A stretch of 64,000 nt of DNA from Zopfochytrium polystomum (taxonomy: Eukaryota > Chytridiomycota > Chytridiomycetes > Chytridiales > Chytridiaceae), in assembly GCA_025765615.1 (NCBI GenBank), contig JAIVFJ010000190.1, forward strand, positions 59,842-123,841. Direction: 5' to 3'. The notes beneath the pieces are model-generated. The model had not been told where the DNA came from and made no database searches. It was given only the letters and a program-made list of their open reading frames with translations. Positions 41,559 through 50,110 of this stretch are shown here, one piece after another. A program made the translations under genes and the position numbers. Each line of letters begins with the position of its first letter. The stretch's first letter is position 1.

Positions 41559-41649
41559 GCCTTCTGCTCAGCTGGCAGAGCGTATCCCTCTAGGAGGTCA
41601 CACAACCCTTGCAAGGATATTGTCGTCGGTTTGATTCCCGCAGAGGGCA
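41559..41649 (+). tRNA. tRNA-like gene with CTA anticodon and about 20-nt intron (degenerate or suppressor-like)
   Basis: Acceptor GCCTTCT/AGAGGGC (7 pairs), D-arm GCTC/GAGC, anticodon stem TATCC/GGATA with loop CTCTAG...A and an intron of about 20 nt, T-loop TTTGATT. Read canonically the anticodon is CTA (UAG decoding). Positions 8-9 are missing and one T-stem pair is a mismatch. The alternative register gives TCT (Arg) but lacks U33. Probably a tRNA pseudogene. Confidence 0.45.
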
Positions 41650-41693
41650 GAGATTGACTTTGTTCACATTTTAACTTTCAATCACACAATGAT

Positions 41694-41764
41694 TGCAACA
41701 GCCCGGAATCGGACCCGGGTCTACCGCGTGGCAGGCGATAATTCTACCACTGAACCACTGTTGC
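41694..41764 (-). tRNA. tRNA-Gly (anticodon GCC)
   Basis: Acceptor GCAACAG/CTGTTGC, D-region TGGTTCAGTGGTAGAATT, anticodon loop CTGCCAC (GCC), T-arm CCCGGGTCCGATTCCGGG. No intron. Confidence 0.93.
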
Positions 41765-42216
41765 TCCTTCACATTGGGAATTATTTAGTTATTTACCAAG
41801 TTGATGCAACGCAGACTGACGTTTGGCACCTTTTCTGGTCTCTGTTGTCCGAGCTTTTACTTTGATCCTATTTCTACAGACTTTAAGTCATCCTACTTTT
41901 CTTGCTTAAGCCTTCCTTGCAGTTGATTGTTTCTTCCCATTTCTGTTTGGTTAGTTAGGGTTGATTGTTTCTTCCTGAACTCTTGTTTCACATTATTATT
42001 CTGGTTTCCCCTTGTTGACTGCCATTTCTTTCCCCAGTTCATCTTACATCCCTTGCAATGTGACACCCCCTGTGAACCGTGCCAATGCATGCCCCTATCA
42101 TGCCGCTTTGTTACAGCCTTGCAGACAGTCGGTGGACTTTAATTTTACAACCTAGTGACCTTGTGCAAAACTCAGTGTGACAGGCAACCACAATCAGTCC
42201 AACATTTATGGTTACT
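41765..42216. other. tRNA-island spacer without gene
   Basis: No gene recognised. Confidence 0.5.
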
Positions 42217-42594
42217 TTATCCAATCCTGAGCCACATTTGGCACATCTTGCAGAACTTTTGGGGGTTCTGCAATGTCTCTCTATTTTTTCAGGCAAAATT
42301 CATAATACTTGATCCTTTTGTATTGATTGCAGATGTGCTACTGCTTTGGCAAGTCTGTTCATTTTGGAGCTATCCTCCTAAACTTGGCTGGTGCATGCAG
42401 TATAACCCAACACGCACAACAGTTGTGAGCCTCGCACCAGCACCTATTTCTTGCAGGGTTTTGGCAGAGTTTCAGAGTTTATGACCTGTACTGTAACCTT
42501 TGTTAAAATATCGCAAATCCATCATCCTTGTGATTCAATTGTGCTTGAATTTTGTGTGTGCATGTAGAATAATTGCTTGTAACCATCGGTCCCG

Positions 42595-42667
42595 GGGGAA
42601 TTAGCTCAAATGGTGGAGCGCTCGCTTAGCATGCGAGAGGCACAGGGATAGATACCCCGATTCTCCA
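42595..42667 (+). tRNA. tRNA-Ala (anticodon AGC), copy 2
   Basis: Differs from the copy at 22862 by two bases: GGTGGAG for GGTAGAG in the D-loop and GGGATAGATACC for GGGATCGATACC in the T-loop. The loss of C56 in the T-loop could weaken the elbow, so function is less sure. Confidence 0.75.
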
Positions 42668-43149
42668 CGTTATCAAGTGCTTCTACTCTGTGTGCATGAA
42701 GAAGTTTCAGCAGCACACAAGGCTAGGCCCTTTATGGTGCAAGGATTAATTGTGGTGGCACTGATGTTGTTTTACATGGTAATTGATGGTGGACTGCCAG
42801 TACCTATTCCTTCAGATCTCTGGTATTTTCCTTTGTGTGATCCAGGGATTCCCCATTCTTTCCCACCAGTTTCAATAGCAATCTTCAAGTGGTGCACAAC
42901 ACGTTGATTTTATTTTATTTTATTTTATTTTATTTTTATTTTTTCTTCCCCATTTTTTCCATTTTTTCCCTATTTTTTTTGCTCTGTTGGAACTGACGGG
43001 CACGTTGGCACCAAAGGATAAGTTTGTGCACCAAGCAGCCTAATGGTGCTGGCTACTCAGAGATTAGGAGTGAGTGTTTGGGGTTGTCGATGAACATTGT
43101 GGACCAGCACAGCGTGTTCAAAAGGAGCAGGAATTTTACACTCGTCAAT

Positions 43150-43222
43150 GCCTTCTACCAGATTTGAACTGGTGACTTTCCCCTTCCACTTAGGAATGCT
43201 GTGCCAACTGAGCCAAGAAGGC
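43150..43222 (-). pseudogene. tRNA-Thr pseudogene lacking its anticodon
   Basis: Compared with 23475-23566, 19 bases are missing, including the anticodon, the 5' anticodon stem and part of the D-arm. The deletion is flanked by TGC on both sides (CTGTGC and CTCTGC). The acceptor and T-arm remain. Confidence 0.9.
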
Positions 43223-43274
43223 AGTGTGTTGAATTGTTTTACTTTGTTCACAGCTGGAAAGAAAAAAATTTTTT

Positions 43275-43286
43275 GTAAGGATTAGG
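43275..43286 (+). repeat. Degenerate telomere-like repeat at the mosaic border
   Basis: GTAAGGATTAGG precedes unit S. The same unit at 62519 is preceded by perfect TTAGGG repeats, so this is probably a worn telomeric tract. Confidence 0.55.
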
Positions 43287-44291
43287 AAGGGGGGCGACAG
43301 GACGAAGAACTTGAAGGGGACCTCAACCCGACGCACGTGGGCGACGACGCTGTGTGACCGGTTGAAGGCTCAATGGCAGGGTGAGGCCAGAGCCTAGACT
43401 TGCCAGACTAGGTGGTGGTGTGGTGGAGGAGAAGGGGCTTGCTTGCTTAAGAGAGGGAGGCCCCCCCTAAAGAAGGGTGACGGGGGCCTCGAGTGTTGGA
43501 CTTGTTGCTTGGTGTTTGAACTAGAGAAGTTTCTTGACCAGAGGGACTTTACTCAGCGTGAGCTTTCGGCTGTTTTGGCAGCCTCTTCAGACGCTTGAGT
43601 GAACAAAGAAAAACCAAGGGTTAAGAAACTTCAAACCAAAGGGACCAACAAGGGTGATTGCAACACTTGGGGTTTGAAAGCAAGCAAGGGATAGGGGATC
43701 AAGGGTTGGTTGCACTCACACACACACACACACACACACAAAGAAAGAATAAAAGACAGCATCATACCTCAAACCAAATGTCAAGGGCACAGGGGACACT
43801 TTTGGGTTTGGAAGAGTTTCTGGCAAGGAGAGGGGTGAAAGGGGGGGGCCCTGCCAGGCTTTATATACCCCCAGCCCAAGGGGGTCAAGCCATGAAAGGA
43901 AATGGAATGAATGAAACAGCAAAAAAGGAAAAGGTGATTCCAAAGGTGATACCAAAGGTGATTCCAAAGGAGGGGTGATTCCAAAGGTGATTCCAAAGGA
44001 AAGGTGATTCCAAAGGAGGGGTGATTCCAAAGGTGATTCCAAAGGAAAGGTGATTCCAAAGGTGATACCAAAGGTGATTCCAAAGGAGAAGTGATTCCAA
44101 AGGTGATTCCAAAGGAGAGGTGATTCCAAAGGTGATTCCAATGGTGATTCCAATGGTGATTCCAATGGAAAGGTGATTCCAGTGGTGATTCCAAAGGTGA
44201 TTCCAATGGAAGGGTGATTCCAAAGGTGATTCCAAAGGTGATTCCAATGGTGATTCCAATGGTGATTCCAATGGAAAGGTGATTCCAGTGG
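43287..44291 (+). repeat. Subtelomeric unit S (3' truncated)
   Basis: Near-identical to the first part of 62519-63845. It starts AAGGGGGGCGACAGGACG, has a (CA)n tract near 43716-43741 and a minus-strand TATA (TATATAAAG near 43862), and ends in a 12-bp minisatellite. Telomeric repeats cut it off inside the minisatellite, so it lacks the 3' tail present in the other copy. No convincing gene: a short plus-strand frame ending VLAASSDA near 43599 is shared by both copies but unrecognised. Confidence 0.88.
43933..44291 (+). repeat. 12-bp minisatellite GGTGATTCCAAA in unit S
   Basis: About 360 bp of GGTGATTCC(A/C)A(A/T/G) units, some with GGTGATACC and some joined by GGAAA or GGAG. The units have no stop in several frames, so the long Ser-Pro-Leu-Glu or Trp-Asn-His frames on the minus strand are a by-product. 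Confidence 0.92.
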
Positions 44292-44315
44292 TTAGGGTAA
44301 GGTTAGGGTTAGGGG
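44292..44315 (+). repeat. Interstitial telomeric repeat between S and G
   Basis: TTAGGGTAAGG followed by TTAGGGTTAGGGG. It contains one variant unit (TAAGG). Confidence 0.93.
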
Positions 44316-44940
44316 AGGAAAAACTTTGCAATTTTTGGGGGTGGCGGATTCGGGGTGGCCGCGCGGTCGCCCCACCGCCGCCGCCGCCGCCTTCGATGGC
44401 GGCGGCGGGGGTGGTGTGGATCCCTCGCTGCCGGCGAGCAGCACGATCCACAGCGCCGCGAGTGATCGCGGCGTCAGGAACGACGAGTCTGAAGCGTGGG
44501 ATGCGATCCCCCTGGCTGGCCTGCGAAAATAGCAGTAACAGGACGCTTTTCGATCGCCAGACCTGCGATCCCCCCCTCGGTGCGACGCCGTCGGGCCGGC
44601 GAGCCCGTCGCCCCGCAGCTCACCCCAGACCTCCCGCATGGGACGCGTTCCCCCCGCTCGGCCCGGGAAATTAGGAGTACCGGGATGCGAAGGTGAGAGG
44701 GTGGGCAAGCCGTGTGTTGCTGGTTTGGTTGTAGTGCGACGGTCCTCCCTTGCCCCCGTTGCGCGGGCGCTTGAGCGCCCTCCCCCTTCCCCTTCGATCT
44801 GCGCGGGGTAGTGGCTGACCCCGCTACCCCCCGCTCTACGCACGGATCTCGTACTTCGCGGGTACGATCGAGAGGGGGTTGAGTCCCCCCGCCCGATCCC
44901 TTCCTGCCTTGTCACGGTCTTCTTCGATTCAGCAGTTTGG

Positions 44941-45420
44941 CGGCGCCTGGCGGCGCCACTTATCGGATTGGGGCGGCGCCTAGCGGCGCCGCCCCTCGGC
45001 CTGGCGGCGCCTTGGGGCGCCATCCTTCGGAATTGGGGCGCCTCGCGGGGCGCTACCATTCGGATTAGGGCGGCGCCTCGCGGCGCCGCCCTTCGGCTGG
45101 GGCGGCGCCACGGGGCGCCACCCTTCGGGTCTGGGCGGCGCCTCGCGGGGCGCCACCCTTCGGATCGGGGCGGCGCCGTGAGGCGCCGCCCTTCGGTTGG
45201 GGCGGTGCCTCGGGGCGCCGCCCCCTCGGTTGGGAAGGCGCCTCGGGGCGCCGTCCCAACCCGGTCGGGGAGGCGCCTCGGGGCGTCACCCTTCGCGTTC
45301 CGGTCAGGTCGACGCCCCTGGCGTCACCCACTCCGGATGGATGGGGCGGTTCCTGGTGCTCTGCCCCTCGGTTTTTCGGTTGCGGGCGGTGCCTTGTGGC
45401 GCCCCTCCTCGCACTCCGGT
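44941..45420 (+). repeat. GC-rich minisatellite in unit G
   Basis: About 15 diverged units near 30 bp, built on GGGGCGGCGCC-TCG-GGCGCC-(A/G)CCC-TTCGG. The paired GGCGCC blocks could form hairpins. Confidence 0.88.
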
Positions 45421-45429
45421 TGGTTTTCC

Positions 45430-45690
45430 TTCCGCTTTTAGCTTTTGGCTTTGCTTTTTCTTCGATTTTCGCATCCTCTTCGTTCCTTGCTTTTCTTTCG
45501 TACAGTGCTTTTTCTTCGATTTATGCTTTTGCCTGTTCGATTTGGCCCCCCTCTTCGCTCCGGATAGGGCGTTAGGTCTTTGCTTTTTCTTCGATCTTTG
45601 CTTATTCTTCGATCCCTGCTTTTTCTTCGAATTTTGCATTATCCTTCGATTTCCGCTTTTCTTTCTTCGATCCGGCCCCCCCCGTTGAGG
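45430..45690 (+). repeat. TTCGAT/TTTGCTTTTTC degenerate tandem repeat
   Basis: Repeated CTTTTTCTTCGAT and TTTGC words at roughly 20-bp spacing. A shorter stretch of the same kind opens the second G copy (49725-49835). Confidence 0.75.
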
Positions 45691-45946
45691 GGGGGCCCTA
45701 CGCATTCCCACCCCCCCCCCACTTGGGGGGGGGGGGTTGGGCCTCATAGTTTCCGTTGGTGGTTGTTCTTCGTTGGGTGTTAGTGTGGGTTTTTTCAAGG
45801 TTCGCCCTTTTTTCCCTCACGCCCGCACTCGGCGTATTCGGGCCTAGAAGCAGGTCTCTAACTGTTGTTTCCACTTCATCATTGGGCCGGTGAGGGTGGA
45901 TTCGATCACCAAAACAGTTGTAGTAGATAATAAATTTCTTGAGGAG

Positions 45947-45957
45947 TTAGGGTTAGG
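45947..45957 (+). repeat. Interstitial telomeric repeat between G and LINE a
   Basis: TTAGGGTTAGG. Confidence 0.95.
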
Positions 45958-48900
45958 AATGGATCATTGTGAAGATGTCAGAGCTGATTGTTGGATTGAC
46001 GTATTTTGCGCCAAGCGCACCTCTGGAGGCTCTGCAGGAATTCCAAGATCAAGTTAGTCAAGTTAGCACTCTTTTGCCTGCAGCACCCTTTCTGATCATT
46101 GGAGACTTCAACATTTGGATGCGTGAATATGGATGCCGCACTTCTGCTCCTGCTGAACGTGTTTGCTGGCTGCAGGACTGGCTGCGACCTCCTTCCCAGT
46201 GGAGGAGGGTTGCGCCGGTTCGTGGCCAGTGGACCACAATGACAGAGGGAAGGGCTGGTGGACCTGGTGGACAGGGGGTCACTGATCTTCTGTTTGTCAA
46301 CCAGCATGCTCTCCCCTTTGTTCAGAACCTGGTTGTCCATGATGACCCTTCAGAGTATGTTGGATTCTCAGATCACAGGCTGTTGACTTTCACCTTCAAT
46401 GGAGATCTGACCACCAAGCCCCCGTTTGAGCGCCTGAATGTTCGGAGACTCATGATGAGACAGACCAAGTATGCTAGCTGCCTTGAGAAGACCAGGAAAC
46501 CCATCAGAGCCCAGATTCATTCAGTTTGGAAAGAAGTTGAAGCTGCCGCTGAGGCCAGAGAGCTCTGGACTTTTGAGAGGCGCTTGGCTTGCGTGGATGC
46601 TGTTTCCAATCTGGTCGTGCAGTGGCTCATGGACAATGCTGTTAAGGTAGCTGGGAAAGTCCGCTTCAGGGGTGGATCTGGAGGACCAGAGGTCCGGGAG
46701 AAGCATCTGGAGGAGCTAAAGCGCCGTCGCGTGGAGGCGCGAAGGGCTGCTGAGGCTCACCCAGATGATGATCCTGTGGGGCAGAAGATGGCCTGGACTC
46801 AGTTTCGTCAGTGGAATAAGATTGTGAAGATTGCCATCAAGCGGTACAGGAAGCGTGTATATTCAGCTGTTCAGGACTCTGCTGTGCGCGACTTTGCTGG
46901 TGAGGCCAAGCGCATCAAGTGTCAGAAGGCACGTTCAGATAGGAGCCAGTGTGCCCTTGACCCCCAGAAGATGGGCCATTACGAAGACCATTTCCGCACA
47001 ACCATAGGCCATGAGCCAACTGGAACTGATGTCCCTGACGCCGTGGCTCTTGAAGAATCAGCAGTTACTGTGAACAAAGTCCCTCTGAAGCAGTCTGAAG
47101 TCTCCTGGATTAAGAAGGTTCATGTCGAAGAAGCCTGCAAGGTTGCCCCCAGGGGCAAAGCCCCTGGAGAAGACATGCTTTTTGGGGAGTTGGTCTCAAT
47201 TGCTCCGCACTTGGTTGCTGCAGTCCTGCACAGATTCTTTCAGCTTGTGGCCTCTCTTCATGTGGTTCCTTCTCTGTGGTCCGTGGCCAATGTGGCCTTG
47301 GTCTACAAGAACAAGGGGCTCAACAGCGATGTTGCAAACTACAGACCCATCTCCTTGTGCTCTAGGATGCGACTTGTGTTTGAGCGAGTGATTGCACCTC
47401 AGGTGGAGCGTGTGGTTGAAGGCATGATCCACAGGGCGCAGGGAGGTTTCAGAAGAAAGCGGTCCACCATGGACCAGGCCTACACTTTGCATGAGCTTCA
47501 GCAGCTGAACCCCCAGATGCATGTGGTGTATTTGGACATTAAGGCTGCGTATGACTGCACAAACAGGAGTCTGGTGTGGGACTCCCTCTGGTTTGCCAGG
47601 AATGACAAGAGTCGTGACTTTACAAGGACTCAACTGCTGCCGATCCTCAGATCTTTGTTTGATTTCAATGCATGCCAGCTGCTGGTACTTGGGAACAAGT
47701 CTGCTCAGATCCAAGTGACAAGAGGATTTCTCCAAGGCACAGTCCTGTCACCCATGCTGTTCAATGTTGCCATCAACTCCTTGCCTCAGACATTGGCCAT
47801 GTCTTTCAGGGACCACATGTTGACATTTAATGCAACCTCCCTAAACTCACTGCTCTTTGCTGATGACTCCTCTGTCTTTGCAAAGGATGCGACAGTACTT
47901 CAGAGAATGCTAGACAAGGTGCATGAGTGGTCCCTTAAGCGGGGGATGACATTTGCTGCCAAGAAATGTGTTGCAGTTTCAGCCAAGAAGAATTTGAAGT
48001 TGAAGATGAATGGAGTGGAGATTCCCCAGGAGGAGTCTACTACCCAGTTGGGTCTTGTGCGCACCTGCAGGGGTATTGACTTTGAGGCCTCACTGGCCAT
48101 GAGACTGAGGAAAACAGAAAAGATGCTGGCCTTTTTGGCTGCTCGGGGTTTCAATGGCTGGGGCTTCAGGCCCGTGAGCTCTTACAGGGTTTACATGTGT
48201 TTCCTGAGACCAATGATGGAGTATGGGTTTGCACTGCGCCCCTTGACCCACACACAGCTGAAGGATGCGCAGAAGTTGCAGGACAAGTGCCTGCGGCAGG
48301 CGCTGTCACTGGGGAAGACCTCCTCAGGGGCGGCCCTGCACCTGATGTTTGGAGTGGTCCCTGTGGCAGCCAGGAACAAGATGCTGAATGCCAGATACTT
48401 TTTCAGACTGCACCACATTCAGGATGCTCGCAACACAACGGCTCAGATGTACAGGCACATGGTGGAAAAGATTGCTTCAGGGGCCTCTGTGGGACAGTCC
48501 TTGACAAAGTTCTCGCTTGACTATACGGGTATTCAGGATTTTTTGGACTCTGTGAGGCGGCCCTCCTTTGTGGAGGTGCCACTTGTGGTTCCCACAACCA
48601 AGGCCTATGACATTGAGTTGCCAGCGGTGAGAACAAAGAACATTGAGGCTGCAGACATGCTGGCAATGCACAAGCGGGCTTTGGTGAGGTGCCAGCAGAA
48701 ATCCTCCCCCACCGGGGTTGCTCAGGCTTTGGAGGCGCCTTCACACATGGGGCCATGCCAAGTTATTCGATCTGGTGCGGCATTTAACAGGAAGTGGCTC
48801 AGACACCTGCTGATGTGGATGGCTGGGATGGTAGCATTTCACCAACAGTGTGCAAGGGCTGGCTGTGCAGAGAAGTGCACTAGGAGGCATGTTTTGGAGT

Positions 48901-49427
48901 GTTCAGGGGTTAAGGACAGGCTGGAGAGGCTGCATCCTGAGTTGATTCCCACTGCAGAGCAACAGGATTTGAACATTTCAGCAGTGGATTTGGGCCTAAG
49001 GTCGCTGGTCTTTTGGGCCCCCTACAGTGCCAAAGCTGAGGACAAGATCTCTAAGGAGACTCGCATTACATCAAAGAAGATGGGAATGAAGCTGGCCAGG
49101 ATGATCATGCAGATGCGCATTGAGTGTGGAGGGCTTGCAAATTTCACTGATGCTTCAGAGACAACAGCGGCAGAGGAGGCAGAGGTCGTGGTGGAGGCAG
49201 GTCGTGTGGACCGACAGGATATGAGCATTCAGGAACGGATGGCAGCAGCCAGGGTGCGCAAGCTTGCAAGATCAGTCATCATCACTACCTATGATCCAGT
49301 AAGGAACAAACAGTGGCGGGAGTCAAGGGAGAAGTGGAAGAAGAAGGAAACTGAGGGTGTTGAGGGGACAGTGGACGGCAATGGGCATGTGGACTCTGAC
49401 TCAGAGGAGGAGGCTGGAACTGGGTGA
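45958..49427 (+). pseudogene. LINE a ORF2 (endonuclease/reverse transcriptase), lacking its N-terminus
   Basis: The frame is open from the telomeric junction to TGA at 49425-49427 (about 1155 codons), with the first about 110 codons missing relative to copy b. It retains APE endonuclease motifs (LIIGDFNIWM, TDLLFVN, FSDHRLLTF), reverse transcriptase blocks (GKAPGEDMLFGELV, NYRPISLCSRMRL, YLDIKAAYD, LQGTVLSPMLF, LLFADDSSVF) and a C-terminal Cys/His cluster (CARAGCAEKCTRRHVLEC) in the position of LINE zinc knuckles. There are no internal stops. Loss of the endonuclease N-terminus should make it inactive. Confidence 0.92.
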
Positions 49428-49713
49428 CAGTTTGTGCAGTGTTTCAGGTGCAGTCCTTCGAACCTCATTTGTTATCTATTTGTTTTCTTGTTGTTAAATT
49501 TCATCTCACCTCTGTGGATCCTCTCCTCTTTTTCTTTTTGACCTAGTTGCTGTCCTTTGTTTTTCTCAAATTTTGATTCTCTACTTGGCACCTCTTTCTT
49601 GCCTCTGGACATGTTTCTCCTATTTCATATGTATGCACTTTTTAACTTTCAAAGTTGCAGATTCCTCACCTCTTCTCTTGGGGGGGTTGGAGCGAATAAA
49701 TCCCGTTGAAAAG
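45958..49713 (+). mobile_element. Telomere-inserted LINE copy a (5' truncated)
   Basis: A non-LTR retrotransposon joined at its 5' end directly to TTAGGGTTAGG and at its 3' end (CGTTGAAAAG) to another TTAGGGTTAGG, with no poly(A) tail. The 5' truncation falls within the endonuclease region of ORF2. It is very similar to copy b. Confidence 0.92.
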
Positions 49714-49724
49714 TTAGGGTTAGG
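49714..49724 (+). repeat. Interstitial telomeric repeat between LINE a and G'
   Basis: TTAGGGTTAGG. Confidence 0.95.
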
Positions 49725-50099
49725 CTCTTCGATTTTCGCCTCTTCTTCGACCCTTGCCTTATTTCTTGATCTTCGCTTTCTCTTCGTACCGTGCTTACTC
49801 TTCGCTTTATGCTTTTCTTTCTTCGATTTGGCCCCCCCCTCAGAGCAGGGGGGCCCTACGCATTCCCCACCCCCCCTGAAAGGGGGGGGTTGGGCCTCAT
49901 AGTTTCCGTTGGTGGCTGTTCTTCGTTGGGTGTCAGTGTGGGTTTTTTCAAGGTTCGCCCTTTTTTCCCTCACGCCCGCACTCGGCGTATTCGGGCCTAG
50001 AAGCAGGTCTCTAACTGTTGTTTCCACTTCATCATTGGGCCGGTGAGGGTGGATTCGATCACCAAAACAGTTGTAGTAGATAATAAATTTCTTGAGGAG
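49725..50099 (+). repeat. Unit G' (5' truncated copy of G)
   Basis: 375 bp matching the end of unit G, including the TTCGAT-type repeats, the G/C homopolymers and the tail ending CTTGAGGAG. It is cut at its 5' side against TTAGGGTTAGG, as the LINEs are. Confidence 0.88.
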
Positions 50100-50110
50100 T
50101 TAGGGTTAGG
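50100..50110 (+). repeat. Interstitial telomeric repeat between G' and LINE b
   Basis: TTAGGGTTAGG. Confidence 0.95.

Larger units (their letters stand above)
42217..43275 (+). repeat. Segmental duplication, copy 2
   Basis: Second copy of 22480-23615, containing tRNA-Ala(AGC) copy 2 and a deleted tRNA-Thr. It ends where telomere-like sequence begins, at the border of the telomeric mosaic. Confidence 0.88.
44316..45946 (+). repeat. Telomere-associated GC-rich unit G
   Basis: 1.6 kb bounded by telomeric tracts. In order: a mixed GC-rich part, a GC minisatellite (44941-45420), TTCTTCGAT-type repeats (45430-45690), homopolymer G/C runs (45680-45735), and a unique 3' tail ending AATAAATTTCTTGAGGAG. 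The last 230 bp recur at 49865-50099. Like the LINEs, its 3' end abuts TTAGGGTTAGG. No protein domain is seen on either strand. It may be the 3' part of another telomere-inserted retroelement. Confidence 0.7.

Noticed and set aside
41559..41649. Reassignment of UAG as a sense codon
   Set aside because: 5-Oxoprolinase ends at TAG in the expected place, and the only CTA tRNA is structurally poor. No conserved protein here has an internal TAG.
20638..43222. Giant-virus or phage-like insertion suggested by the tRNA cluster
   Set aside because: The tRNAs are eukaryotic with position-37 introns, spacing is mostly 0.5-1.5 kb, and no viral-type gene is present between them.
43716..44206. Long minus-strand open frames rich in ESPL, WNHL or GITF repeats (also 63009-63799)
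   Set aside because: They are the translation of a 12-bp minisatellite that lacks stops in several frames. Frame, length and start differ between the two copies, so no protein is supported.
44292..45059. Long minus-strand open frame in unit G
   Set aside because: It is in GC-rich minisatellite-like DNA, is Arg/Gly/Pro/Ala-rich, has no domain, and is disrupted relative to nothing known; composition alone explains it.
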